64,000 bases of DNA, taken from contig JABAKD010000023.1 of the NCBI GenBank assembly GCA_012845835.1, positions 26,081,972 to 26,145,971 on the forward strand, read 5' to 3'. This stretch comes from Undaria pinnatifida (lineage: Eukaryota; Sar; Phaeophyceae; Laminariales; Alariaceae). The notes under the pieces are model-generated. The model ran no database searches and was not told the DNA's origin. It saw nothing but the letters and a program-made list of their open reading frames with translations. Positions 34,352 to 46,345 of this stretch are shown piece after piece. The position numbers and the translations under genes are program-made. Each line of letters begins with the position of its first letter. The stretch's first letter is position 1.

Positions 34352-34664
34352 TTAAGTAGTTCCACCTGGAAGAGCGAGGCCTTCGATATTCTTGACTTTT
34401 TTGCCATTATTGATTCCCATCTACTTACTTGTAGACTAGTGGTATCTTTTCTAGCCTAGAAAATACACCAGTCCTGGCAAGTGGTCCCGCCATACAATAC
34501 CTAAATCGCTGTGTTGGCGCTGCCTCGAGCTATTCTCACCACGAGTGCTGTTGTTTGCTGGAAAATACTTGGAAATTTCCATCAAATATTCACTTGGGCC
34601 AAAAGGTCCCTCAAGCCCAAATTTTGGGGAAATCCACATCTCACGCTGGTCGTTAGGTCTAAAA

Positions 34665-35105
34665 ATGTAAGACAAGAGAAGAGGAGTTTGGCGGAACGAA
34701 GAGGAAATATCGGAGAACCGGGTAGCATAGGGGGGGGGGGGTGGTTCCAGGGGAATGAATAGCGGAAAATAGGAGGACCTCAGCAGCAACAACGTAGCAC
34801 ACCAGCAGCACACCAGCAGCGAGTATCGGACACAACAACCGGTAGAGGAAGAAGGGAGTAGCGCCCACGCAGCAGCGACAGCAGCAGCAGTAGCAGTAGG
34901 GAGAACACATCGGCAGGAGCATAGGGGTAGAGAGGTGGCACGGGGAGACACCAATCAGCAGCGAGTATCGGACACAACAACCGGTAGAGGAAGAAGGGAG
35001 TAGCGCCCACGCAGCAGCGACAGCAGCAGCAGCAGTAGCAGTAGGGAGAACACATCGGCAGGAGCATAGGGGTAGAGAGGTGGCACGGGGAGACACCAAT
35101 CGCAA
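34665..35105. repeat. CAG-rich repeat with two tandem ~144-bp units
   Basis: Units at ~34813-34956 and ~34957-35101 run from AGCAGCGAGTATCGGACAC to GGGGAGACACCAATC. The whole block, from GAGTTTGGCGGAACGAAG on, recurs once at 48178-48457 with a single unit. It may be the left copy of a split terminal repeat of the DIRS-type element at 46-49 kb. Confidence 0.75.
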
Positions 35106-36054
35106 TCTACATTTCTGGGCAGGAGAGTGCGACAGATGATGCAGCTTCAATGGAAACAGCAGCAGCAACACAGGAGGGTCAGCAGATTAGAAGGAAGGTC
35201 GTACGACAGGAGCATAGGAGAACAGGGATACAGCAGGTAAAACAGTAGTAGTGTCATCGATCACAAGCTACTCAAGAACAGCACACATCGTGGTGAGCGC
35301 GTGTTGTATGGACTGCTGTGGATGAGAAGAGAAGAAATAAGAAGAAGGAATGTTTTACAAGCGTGGTCGTATACTGTATAGGGATGCCGAACGAGCAGGT
35401 TAACGCAGAGATTCAAGAGTAAGACCTACTATTATGGAAATTTTTGAGCGATTATTTCTGGCGATTATTTTTGTAGTTTTGAGGCTCCAGAAATAACTGC
35501 ATCAGAAATAAGGAGCGTCCATTATGGCTTCTAATTTTTGGAAAGTGGTTTTATTTTGAATTGGTAGGTCTTGTTTTGCCGTTTGCCTTTATTTTTGAAA
35601 TCTGGCACGTACACTGTCGCCGGCGACGTTAGGTCACCACCGCCTCTGCTGCGGTCTCTTCTGCTGCGCTGCTGCTGTGGTGCTGGTGTGGTGTGCATGT
35701 GGTGGTTTCGATGGTGGTGGTGCTGCTGCTGTCGCGTTGTGTGTGGGGATGAAGCTCTGTCTCGCACACAACAAGCGCAGTATGCTGTCGTAGGTGTGCT
35801 TGTGATTCTTTGTTGTGGGTGATGCGTGACGTGTACAGCAGACAAGTATCATACCAGGTACAGTATCAGCAGTGATGACATGTGATACTTGGTACGAGGT
35901 AGTATCCAAAAGTCAAATAATCCCAGTTCTGAGAGGTTGGAAGAGCTGTTATTTCTGGGCTCAGAAATCACCAGATCCGCTGATTTCTGGCCTCGATTAT
36001 TTCTGAACCCAGAAATAACCAGGGCTTTTCACGGGTCGGGTCAAATCTCGCGGG

Positions 36055-36275
36055 TCGGGTCGGGTCGGGTCGGGTCAGCTGACCCGACCCGACCCGCGAG
36101 ATTTTCGAGACGTCTTGACCCGACCCGACCCGACCCGCGAGATTTTGAAAACCTCTTGACCCGACCCGACCCGACCCGCGAGATTTTCGAGACGTCTTGA
36201 CCCGACCCGACCCGACCCGCGAGATTTTGAAATCGTCCTGACCCGACCCGACCCGACCCGCGACAATCCGGGTGA
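36055..36275 (+). repeat. Left subterminal array of the hAT element
   Basis: About five units of GACCCGACCCGACCCGCGAG with ATTTTCGAGACGTCTT or ATTTTGAAAACCTCTT spacers. A palindrome GGGTCAGCTGACCC marks its outer edge. Confidence 0.9.
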
Positions 36276-36736
36276 CCCGCGAGATTCGGGTCGTCTGGCG
36301 GGTCACGTTAACTCGACCCGTGACATTTCTCACGGGTCAGAGTAAAAAAGTCACGGGTCAAAGCATGTATACCTCGGTCGGTTGGTTGGTCCTTGGTCCC
36401 TCGTACTTTCCCCAGTATGTCGTGTTCTCTGCGTTTTTTACCGGCATTGTTTGCAGCTGATGATTATGTCATGCGGTGTGCGCGCGAGAAATAGGAAAGA
36501 AACCGCAACCCACGTGCATGGACATGCCCGTACCGTTAGACCACCGGGTCGACCCGACGAGCGAGCCGACGAGCGAGCTAGTTATAAGTTACAAGTGCAA
36601 TCTCCGGCCCCGGCATGCAGCCTAACTGAGCCGCCTCCGACAGCAAGCCCACAACTGGGGCGGTGGATCTGTCAGCAGGGGCTGCGATCCGCGAGGATGC
36701 GTTGTCTGCTGCTGGTGCTTGCTGCTGCCAGGGTGC

Positions 36737-36747
36737 TGCTGCTGCTG

Positions 36748-36812
<65 letters not shown>
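36737..36812 (+). repeat. CTG trinucleotide repeat
   Basis: More than 20 nearly uninterrupted CTG units inside the hAT element. It yields poly-Leu, poly-Cys and poly-Ala frames that are not genes. Confidence 0.95.
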
Positions 36813-37519
36813 CGACAACGGCTGCTCTTCTTGCTTGTTTACGTTTGGTCACATTTCGTACGAACTGGTATGATAATTCTCGAGCTAGCTACTACTACTA
36901 CTTACTGCTGTATCTATCTTCTATCTGTGCAGTCTCCAGCCCCGGCAAGCAGCCTAGCTGAGCCGCCTCCGGCAGCAAGCCCACAACTGGGGCGGTGGGT
37001 CTGTCAGCAGGGGCTGCGATTCGCGAGAATCCGGGGTCTGCTGCTGGTGCTTGCTGCTGCCAGTGCTGCTGCTGCTGCTGCTATTGGAGCTAACGAACAG
37101 CTGCTGCTGCTTCGACGACGACTGCCCTTCCTTGCCTTTTTACGTTTGGTCACATTTCGTACTGGTATGACCGTATTATTACTGCTGTTGTTACGGCTTC
37201 AGTAGGTACGGGATTCGCGTCACACTGCTGTATGCCTTGGTACGAGTAGCTAGGGGTACTGCCTGGTGATTGTTCTGCACGCTGTGATGACATATGATCG
37301 GAGCATCGGCACGACGGAGGCAGGAAGCCGAAATGTTTGTATTTTATTGGCGGACCCGCGGGCCCGACCCGCGGGGCGCCTGCACAGCATCAACGTGGCT
37401 CTCAGCTGTAAGTTTGAAAAAGGCGGATCCGCCGGCTAGATCCGCGGGTTTGACCCGCGGGTCAGCCCAAAACAACTCACGGGTCATTATGGCTTGACCC
37501 GCGAAGTGACCCGTATCTC

Positions 37520-37745
37520 GCGAGTCATGACCCGACCCGACCCGCGAGATTTTGAAAACCTCTTGACCCGACCCGACCCGACCCGCGAGATTTTGAAGCA
37601 TTTTGACCCGACCCGACCCGACCCGCGAGATTTTGAAAACATCTTGACCCGACCCGACCCGACCCGTGAGATTTTAAAACGTAATGACCCGACCCGACCC
37701 GACCCGCGAGATTTTGAAACCCCCTTGACCCGACACGCGGGTCGG
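37520..37745 (+). repeat. Right subterminal array of the hAT element
   Basis: About six ~38-bp units in the same orientation as the left array and not inverted. Confidence 0.9.
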
Positions 37746-37996
37746 GTCATGACCCGTGAAAAGCCCTGGAAATAACGATGATTTATGGTCCCATAGTGGA
37801 AGGTTTTATTTTTGTCGTCGGAGATCCCGGTTAAAGAGAGAAATAATCGATGAAAATATTCGCCATAATAGTAGGTCTAAGGACATGTTTGCGACACCAT
37901 GACGCATACTGAGAACAAACAGTTAGGCGAGTCCCGAGTGTATGGGTAGCGCAACGATCTGTTCCCTGAAGCCATGCATTACATCAAAAGCCACTA

Positions 37997-39374
37997 CAGT
38001 CGTCCCCGCTTTAAAGACGCTCGGCTTAAGTCAACTCCCCGCTATAAAGACGACATTTTTTACAGAACCATGGTGGCCCGCAGATAGGACATACAGTAGG
38101 GGGGTGTCGTTTTTTCTCCAATTCCATTGCACGGCCCCCCCAAAATTCATCTCGCGAAGCTGCTCAGACAGCGGTCTGCTGCTTTCGACGCTGCTACCTG
38201 TGGGTATGGAGAGATTCCTCCCGTCTACTGGCGGGTCGTAGACATGGACGCTAAGAGTACACCGAACGTGTTGACCGAGAACTTGTTTGTCGAGAGAGGC
38301 GCGGGCCTCTCTGAGAGCGAAGTACGGCAGGCAGTCAAGATTTGGCTTCGTGTTGAGGATGACCCAGAGGTGTTGGACGAAGAGAAGGAGCTAGAACTCC
38401 AGGATCTAGAGGACAACTTCAACGGCATCAAACTTGCTGACGGGGAGTCGGGTGACGAGGAAGACGACCTTAGCCCAGACTCGTGCGTCACAACCTCCCT
38501 TTCAGAAGCCGAAGTCCGCTCTCGTCTTGAGGAAGTTCGTTCCTACTTGTACGCGAAAGGGGGAAACGGCGAATACAGCGAATCGCTATTCCTTCTTTCG
38601 AGAACCGTTCATTCGTTTACACATGAAACTCAAGTCAAGCGTAGAGCGAAGGGGAGGGGTGAGGTGCAGTCCACCCTTCGTGATGCATGGAAGTCGTAGT
38701 TTGGGAATGCCGTTCTTTGGGCTAAGGTCGCTGGTGCGATCTGTGATTTTGCTTCGCTCGGCAAACATGTTTCCTGCTCTGTGTGGATTCGGTTTTTAAA
38801 ACTGCAGTGGAGTGAGCTCTCTTTGTTTCAGCGTTGTGCGTGTTTCGTGCTTCATGGTGTTATTTTTCCCCTGTACTCGAGCTGTGTGGTTTCGGGCGCA
38901 GGTGGCTCTCTGGTTGGTACGTGACGTTGAAACGGCAGTACGCATATTTTTCATGTGGTGACTACATCAAGCGTAGGCTTCAGAGGAGTGATTTTCAAGT
39001 GGGCCAACGAGAGACTAAATGTACTCGAATACAGGTTCCCTTGTTTGTAAATACGAACGCAAAGCACGCGCAGTCCACACACGCAAGTAGTCTATGTGCA
39101 GCGCCAAGGTTGTAGTTTCTCAGGTTGGCGCGGGTGGAGGTGATGTCCGCGAAAACTTAAATTCTACATACCTACAACGGCGTGGTGATTCTTTTTCGGC
39201 GTTTGCCTGTCATGCCAGTATTCCTGCTGAAATGGCGCGTCGTTTGACGTAGGTTACGTCTCCGTTGACCCCGGGGAAGGGGAGTTATTGTCCCCGGAAA
39301 GTTAAAGACGATTCCCCGGGTTAAAGACGCCCTGAAAAAAAAAACCATGTGCGTCTTTAAAGCGGGGTCGACTG
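37997..39374 (+). mobile_element. Tc1/mariner (pogo-like) TIR element
   Basis: TIRs CAGTCG(T/A)CCCCGCTTTAAAGACGC at both ends, one mismatch in 24, flanked by TA at 37995-37996 and 39375-39376. TA duplications and CAG-starting TIRs fit the Tc1/mariner superfamily, pogo/Tigger type. The left end has a second, internal TIR-like word (CCCCGCTATAAAGACG). No DDE catalytic domain is present. Confidence 0.85.
38127..38699 (+). CDS. Acidic 190-codon ORF in the Tc1/pogo-like element
   Basis: The only substantial frame in the element. It contains a helical acidic part (ESEVRQAVKIWLRVEDDPEV, EELELQDLEDN-type residues) and a basic end (VKRRAKGRGEVQSTLRDAWKS). I see no HTH or DDE motif. It could be the C-terminal remnant of a pogo/Tigger-type transposase, whose tails are often acidic, or an accessory ORF. 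A later ATG at about 38244 (MDAKSTPN) may be the true start. Confidence 0.4.
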   Translation: MHGPPKIHLAKLLRQRSAAFDAATCGYGEIPPVYWRVVDMDAKSTPNVLTENLFVERGAGLSESEVRQAVKIWLRVEDDPEVLDEEKELELQDLEDNFNGIKLADGESGDEEDDLSPDSCVTTSLSEAEVRSRLEEVRSYLYAKGGNGEYSESLFLLSRTVHSFTHETQVKRRAKGRGEVQSTLRDAWKS

Positions 39375-39379
39375 TAGAG

Positions 39380-40240
39380 AAAACCCAAAACGTAAAAAGA
39401 GCCAAAAAAAAAGAAAAAAAAAGAAAAAAAAATCGATTAGGGGGAGTTCGTATGAGACAGAAGCCGGGGAGGGACCCTCGGCAATTTGATATTTATCCGC
39501 AGGCTTGTGTGTTGGATTGGCTGCTATTAATAGCTAGTCGAGATCTTTATATTATTATAGACCGTCGTGCACTACTGGTATATCATACCAGTAGGGTGCG
39601 GTATAGGACGGAAAACACCACGGAAAACAAATATTGGAACGTAATCATATAACATGGAAAGCCAGGCGATTGTATTTAACAGCTGGTTTTGAATATTTAC
39701 CGCAGCAGTGACGCGGTGACATTTACCGTCACTGGAACGAGCTCCACGATATCACCACAGCCGCTACGCGTACTAACCACTAACGGCACTAGTCTACCGC
39801 CTTAGCATAGTACTGTTAATATTCTGGCCTTGCAGTGTTAATACTACTAGGATGCTACTATCACTACCACCGCTAATACTAATACGACTACTACTACCAG
39901 TACTAGTAGTACTACTACACTACTACTGCTGCTGATGCTGCTATACTGCACTCTACTACTAACCCTAATTGCTATTACTCGGAGATTACGATACCACTTT
40001 ATATACTGTTCAGGCTATTAATAGCGGTGTAAAGTGTGACTGCTACGGAACACATGAGGCGGGTGGCAACGGGCGGGGAGGAGGGGGGTCGCTGGGGGGG
40101 GGGACGAATATATACATGCGTACAAGTAGACATTTTCGAAACAGGAGATCAACGGCGCGGGGGGGGGAAGGGGTGGCGAGTTGAGGCAATGAATCTAGGA
40201 AGGACGGGGCGAGCAGGATAGAGTTCACGACCCGGCCGGG
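39380..40240. repeat. Low-complexity spacer with CTA/ACT-rich tract
   Basis: An A-rich stretch at ~39400-39430 and an imperfect ACT/CTA tract at ~39840-39965. The G-rich strand bias begins at ~40060. No gene is seen. Confidence 0.6.
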
Positions 40241-40247
40241 GGGGGGA

Positions 40248-43200
40248 CGGGGCAGCGGGGCCGCGAAAAGGAAAGAGGGGGGGGTGTGCGGCAACGGGGC
40301 CGCACACAACCAGGTCGGGAAAGAACGCGGCGACGGAGCCGAGCAGAGCAACCACATATTGACGTAAAGCGCGCGAAGAATTTTAGGGGAACAACAGAGG
40401 GGAAAACCAGAGGGGAACAGGAACAGGAAGGAAAATACGGAAAGGAAAGGGAAAGACAGTAGGTGACGAAGGGGATAAAGGAACACGGGGGATAGGGCGC
40501 GCGAGAGGAAGGGGGGAAGGAGGGTACGGGGAAAGAACCGGACAGGAACAGGAAGGAGAAGCTAGGGGTATCGGGGCGGGAAGGCCGCGAATAAGAAGTA
40601 CCGAACTAGGAAAAGGGCGGAGCGACGGCGGCCAGGCCGCGAGCTCAAATAAACGGGGGGGTGCGCGGAGAAAGGGCCGTGAAAAGGGGGGGGGGGGGGG
40701 TGTACGGCAACGAGACCGTACACGACCCGGCCGGGGGGGAGCACGGCAACGGGGCCGCGCAAAGAAAACGGGGGTGTGTGTGCGGCAACGGGGCCGCACA
40801 CAATCAGGTAGGGAACGAACGTGGCGACGGGGCCGCGCAGGGCGACGGCGGCCAGGCCGCGGGTTTTAGCAAATGGGGGTGCGAGGCAAAGGGGCCACGC
40901 AAAACGTGTGGGGGGTGGTGTGCGGTAACGGGACCGTACACGACCCGGCCTGGGGGAAGCGCGGCAACGGGGCCGCGCAAATAAAGGGGGTGTGCGTGTG
41001 CAGCAACGGGGCTGCACACGACGATCAGTCCGGGAGGGGACGCGGCAACGGGGCCGCGCAGAGCGACGGCGGTGAGGCCGCGGGCTCAAACAAACGGGGG
41101 GTGCGCGACAAAGGGGTCGCGCACGTTCAGGCCGGGGGGAACGCGGCAACGGGGCCGCGAAATGAAAGGGGGTGGGAGTGGGCGGCGATGGGGCCGTACA
41201 CGACCAAGGGGAGGGGGAACGCGGCAACGGGGCCGCGCGGGAAAAAAGGGGGGGGGGCGTGGGCGGCAACGGGGCCGCTCACGACCTGGTCGGGGGGCGC
41301 GGCTACGGGGCCGCGCAAGAAAGGGGGGGTTTGCGGCAACGGGGCCGTACACGACCTTGTCGGGGGTGGGAGGCGGCAACGGTGCCGTGCAAGAAAGGGG
41401 GGGTGTGCGGCAACGGGGCCGTACACGACCTTGTCCGGGGTGGGATGCGGCAACGGGGCCGTTCACGACCTGGTCGGGGGGCGCGGCTACGGGGCCGCGC
41501 AAGGAAGGGGGGGTGTGCGGCAACGGGGCCGTACACGACCTTGTCCGGGGTGGCATGCGGCAACGGGGCCGTTCACGACCTGGTCGGGGGGGCGCGGCCA
41601 CGGGGCCGCGCGAGAAAGGGGGGGTGTGCGGCAACGGGGCCGTACACGACCTTGTCGGGGGTGGGATGCGGCAACGGGGCCGTACACGACCTTGTCGGGG
41701 GTGGGATGCGGCAACGGAGCCGTGCAAGAAAGGGGGGGTGTGCGGCAACGGGGCCGTACACGACCTTGTCCGGGGTGGGATGCGGCAACGGGGCCGTTCA
41801 CGACCTGGTCGGGGGTGGGATGCGGCAACGGGGCCGTGCAAGAAAGGGCGGGGGTGCGGCAACGGGGCCGTACACGACCTTGTCCGGGGTGGGATGCGGC
41901 AACGGGGCCGTTCACGACCTGGTCGGGGGGGCGCGGCCACGGGGCCGCGCGAGAAAGGGGGGGTGTGCGGCAACGGGGCCGTACACGACCTTGTCGGGGG
42001 TAGGATGCGGCAACGGGGCCGTACACGACCTTGTCGGGGGTGGGATGCGGCAACGGGGCCGTACACGACCTTGTCGGGGGTGGGATGCGGCAACGGGGCC
42101 GTGCAAGAAAGGGGGGGTGTGCGGCAACGGGGCCGTACACGACCTTGTCCGGGGTGGGATGCGGCAACGGGGCCGTTCACGACCTGGTCGGGGGGCGCGG
42201 CTACGGGGCCGTGCAAGAAAGGGGGGGGGTGCGGCAACGGGGCCGTACACGACCTTGTCCGGGGTGGGATGCGGCAACGGGGCCGTTCACGATCTGGTCG
42301 GGGGGCGCGGCTACGGGGCCGCGCAAGAAAGGGGGCGTGTGCGGCAACGGGACCGTACACGACCTTGTCGGGGGTGGGATGCGGCAACGGGGCCGTGCGA
42401 GAAAGGGGGGGTGTGCGGCAACGGGGCCGTACACGACCTTGTCCGGGGTGGGATGCGGCAACGGGGCCGTTCACGACCTGGTCGGGGGGCGCGGCTACGG
42501 GGCCGCGCAAGGAAGGGGGGGTGTGCGGCAACGGGGCCGTACACGACCTTGTCCGGGGTGGGATGCGGCAACGGGGCCGTTCACGACCTGGTCGGGGGGG
42601 CGCGGCCCCGGGGCCGCGCGAGAAAGGGGGGGTGTGCGGCAACGGGGCCGTACACGACCTTGTCGGGGGTGGGATGCGGCAACGGGGCCGTACACGACCT
42701 TGTCGGGGGTGGGATGCGGCAACGGGGCCGTACACGACCTTGTCGGTGGTGGGATGCGGCAACGGGGCCGTGCAAGAAAGGGGGGGTGTGCGGCAACGGG
42801 GCCGTACACGACCTTGTCCGGGGTGGGATGCGGCAACGGGGCCGTTCACGACCTGGTCGGGGGTGGGATGCGGCAACGGGGCCGTGCAAGAAAGGGCGGG
42901 GGTGCGGCAACGGGGCCGTACACGACCTTGTCCGGGGTGGGATGCGGCAACGGGGCCGTTCACGACCTGGTCGGGGGGGCGCGGCCACGGGGCCGCGCGA
43001 GAAAGGGGGGGTGTGCGGCAACGGGGCCGTACACGACCTTGTCGGGGGTGGGATGCGGCAACGGGGCCGTACACGACCTTGTCGGGGGTGGGATGCGGCA
43101 ACGGGGCCGTGCAAGAAAGGGGGGGTGTGCGGCAACGGGGCCGTACACGACCTTGTCCGGGGTGGGATGCGGCAACGGGGCCGTTCACGACCTGGTCGGG

Positions 43201-46200
43201 GGGCGCGGCTACGGGGCCGTGCAAGAAAGGGGGGGGGGTGCGGCAACGGGGCCGTACACGACCTTGTCCGGGGTGGGATGCGGCAACGGGGCCGTTCACG
43301 ATCTGGTCGGGGGGCGCGGCTACGGGGCCGCGCGAGAAAGGGGGCGTGTGCGGCAACGGGACCGTACACGACCTTGTCGGGGGTGGGATGCGGCAACGGG
43401 GCCGTGCGAGAAAGGGGGGGTGTGCGGCAACGGGGCCGTACACGACCTTGTCCGGGGTGGGATGCGGCAACGGGGCCGTTCACGACCTGGTCGGGGGGCG
43501 CGGCTACGGGGCCGCGCAAGGAAGAGGGGGTGTGCGGCAACGGGGCCGTACACGACCTTGTCCGGGGTGGGATGCGGCAACGGGGCCGTTCACGACCTGG
43601 TCGGGGGGGCGCGGCCACGGGGCCGCGCGAGAAAGGGGGGGTGTGCGGCAACGGGGCCGTACACGACCTTGTCGGGGGTGGGATGCGGCAACGGGGCCGT
43701 ACACGACCTTGTCGGGGGTGGGATGCGGCAACGGGGCCGTACACGACCTTGTTGGGGGTGGGATGCGGCAACGGGGCCGTGCGAGAAAGGGGGGGTGTGC
43801 GGCAACGGGGCCGTACACGACCTTGTCCGGGGTGGGATGCGGCAGCGGGGCCGTTCACGACCTGGTCGGGGGTGGGATGCGGCAACGGGGCCGTGCAAGA
43901 AAGGGCGGGGGTGCGGCAACGGGGCCGTACACGACCTTGTCCGGGGTGGGATGCGGCAACGGGGCCGTTCTCGACCTGGTCGGGGGGGCGCGGCCACGGG
44001 GCCGCGCGAGAAAGGGGGGGTGTGCGGCAACGGGGCCGTACACGACCTTGTCGGGGGTGGGATGCGGCAACGGGGCCGTACACGACCTTGTCGGGGGTGG
44101 GATGCGGCAACGGGGCCGTGCAAGAAAGGGGGGGTGTGCGGCAACGGGGCCGTACACGACCTTGTCCGGGGTGGGATGCGGCAACGGGGCCGTTCACGAC
44201 CTGGTCGGGGGGCGCGGCTACGGGGCCGTGCAAGAAAGGGGGGGGGTGCGGCAACGGGGCCGTACACGACCTTGTCCGGGGTGGGATGCGGCAACGGGGC
44301 CGTTCACGATCTGGTCGGGGGGCGCGGCTACGGGGCCGCGCAAGAAAGGCTACGGGGCCGCGCAAGAAAGGGGGCGTGTGCGGCAACGGGACCGTACACG
44401 ACCTTGTCGGGGGTAGGATGCGGCAACGGGGCCGTGCGAGAAAGGGGGGGTGTGCGGCAACGGGGCCGTACACGACCTTGTCCGGGGTGGGATGCGGCAA
44501 CGGGGCCGTTCACGACCTGGTCGGGGGGCGCGGCTACGGGGCCGTGCAGGAAAGGGGGGGTGTGCGGCAACGGGGCCGTACACGACCTTGTCGGGGGTGG
44601 GAGGCGGCAACGGTGCCGTGCAAGAAAGGGGGGGGTGCGGCAACGGGGCCGTACACGACCTTGTCCGGGGTGGGATGCGGCAACGGGGCCGTTCACGACC
44701 TGGTCGGGGGGCGCGGCTACGGGGCCGCGCAAGAAAGGGGGGGTGTGCGGCAACGGGGCCGTACACGACCTTGTCCGGGGTGGGATGCGGCAACGGGGCC
44801 GTGCAAGAAAGGGGAAGGCGTGCGACAATGGGGTCACGCACGAACAGGTGGGGTGGGGACACGGCAACGGGGCCGAGCAAAAGGGGGGGAGGGGGGTGAG
44901 CAACGGGCCGTACACGACAAAGCGGGGGAAGGAACGCGGAAACGGGGCCGCGTAAACTAGGGGGGGGGGGAAGGGGCGGCAACGGGACTGTACACGACCT
45001 GGTCGGGGTTGGGACGCGGCAGCGGGGCCGCGCAAGAAGGGGTGAAAGGATTTGCGGCAGCGGGGCCGCGCAAGAAGGGGTGAAAGGATTTGCGGCAGCG
45101 TGGCCGTACTTCACCAGGATGGGGGGGGGGGGACGCGGCAACGGGGCCGCGCAAAGAAGGGGGGGGGGCGGGGGGGGGGGGTAGGGGCTGCGACAGGGTC
45201 GTACACGAATAAGCCGCCCGGGGGCGTGAACGTGGCATCGTGGGGGGGAAGGGGGGTGCAACAACGGGGTCGTACACGAGCAGGCACGGGAGATAATGCG
45301 GCAAGGAGGCCGCACAAATAAAGGGGGGGTGGGGGTGCGGTAACGGGGCTGTACACAACCAGGCTTGGGGGGGGGCGCGGAAAGGGGACCGCGCAAACAG
45401 GGGGGGGGAGGTGGGAGGGGGGGGCAACGGGGTCGTTCACGACTTTGCCGGGGGGGGGGCGCACGACCTGGTCAGGGAGGGGACGCAGCAACAGGGCCGC
45501 GCAAAAAGGAGGGAGAGGTGTGCGGCAGCGGGGCCATACACGACCTTGTCGGGGGTACGACGTGACAACGGGGCCGCGCAAGAAAGGGGGGGATATATGC
45601 GGCAACGGGGCCGTTCATGACCTGGTCAACGGGCGTGGCAACGGAGACGCGCAAGACGTGGGGGAGGTGCGCGGCAACGGGGCCGTACACGAGCTTGTCG
45701 GGGGTGGAATGCGGCAATGGGGCCGCGCAAGAAGGGGGGAGAGGCGTGCGACAACGGGGTCATGCACGACCAGGCGGGGGGGGGCACGGCAAAAGGGGCC
45801 GCGCAAACAAAGGGGGTGGGAGGGGGGTGCGGCAACGGGCCGTACACGACCAAGCGGGGGAAGGAACGCCGAAACGGGGCCGCGTAAACTAGGAAGGGGG
45901 CGGCGGCAGCGGGGCCGTACACGACCTGGTCGGGGGGGGGGGGACGCGGCAAGGGGCCGCGCAAGGAGGGGGAAGAGGGTGCGGCAGTGTGGCCGTACAC
46001 GACCAGGGGGGGGCGGGGACGCGGCAACGGGGCCGCACACGACACGGCAGGGGGGGAATGTGACAACGAACCGCGCAAGAAGGGGACGAGGGGGGGGGTG
46101 CGGAAACTGGGACGTACACGACCAGACGAGGGGAGAACGCGGCAGAGGGGCCACACAGAACGGGGAACGACGAGGCAAAGAAAAGGGGGCTGAGGGGCGA

Positions 46201-46345
46201 CGAGGGAGAACGGCCAGGACGGGGAAAAGGCGGAGAAAGGGGTCGCGCAAAGAGAAAGGGGTCGCGCAAAGAGAAAGGGGTCGCGCAAAGAGAAAGGGGG
46301 GGAGTGAGCGGCAACGGGACCGCACACGCTCATGGAAGGTGAGCC
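40248..46345 (+). repeat. Hairpin-unit minisatellite array (~39-bp units, over 100 copies)
   Basis: The basic unit is a hairpin with a 6-base loop, usually AACGGG, closed by CGGC/GCCG, followed by a short palindrome such as CGACCTTGTCG or CGACCTGGTCG and a G-run. Arms extend to 9 bp in the flanking parts, for example 40284-40307, 40996-41019 and 41101-41124. Units of two or three types are grouped into larger blocks, and the central 3 kb shows a ~1008-bp higher-order period. The plus strand is G-rich throughout. The array has almost no stop codons, so frames of up to 1262 codons appear on both strands; these are a by-product of composition. Confidence 0.9.

Larger units (their letters stand above)
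36020..37768. mobile_element. Non-autonomous hAT element nested in MITE copy 2
   Basis: The TIRs are CAGGGCTTTTCACGGGTC at both ends, perfect over 18 bases. It is flanked by the exact 8-bp duplication GAAATAAC (36012-36019 and 37769-37776), which is diagnostic for hAT. Just inside each end are arrays of a ~38-bp unit with GACCCGACCCGACCCGCGAG and ATTTTGAAA, likely transposase-binding subterminal repeats. The interior holds a CTG microsatellite and a duplicated ~140-bp segment (36598-36735 and 36930-37065), but no hAT transposase. Confidence 0.93.
35423..37877 (+). mobile_element. PIF/Harbinger-like MITE, copy 2, split by an hAT element
   Basis: Ends GACCTACTATTATGG and, inverted, GACCTACTATTATGGCG. 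Flanks are TAA at 35420-35422 and 37878-37880. Without the nested hAT element and one duplicate of its target it is ~698 bp, close to the 725-bp copy at 49501-50225. Confidence 0.85.

Noticed and set aside
36622-36873. Poly-Ala, poly-Leu and poly-Cys ORFs
   Set aside because: They come from the CTG repeat inside the hAT element.
41072-44960. Very long open frames (up to 1262 codons on plus, 794 on minus) in the hairpin array
   Set aside because: All frames on both strands are open because the GC-rich repeat lacks TA-containing stops. The translations are the same few peptides over and over, so they are composition effects.
40248-46345. CRISPR-like array
   Set aside because: There are no unique spacers between repeats, the context is eukaryotic and there are no cas genes. 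The units are tandem and homogenised.
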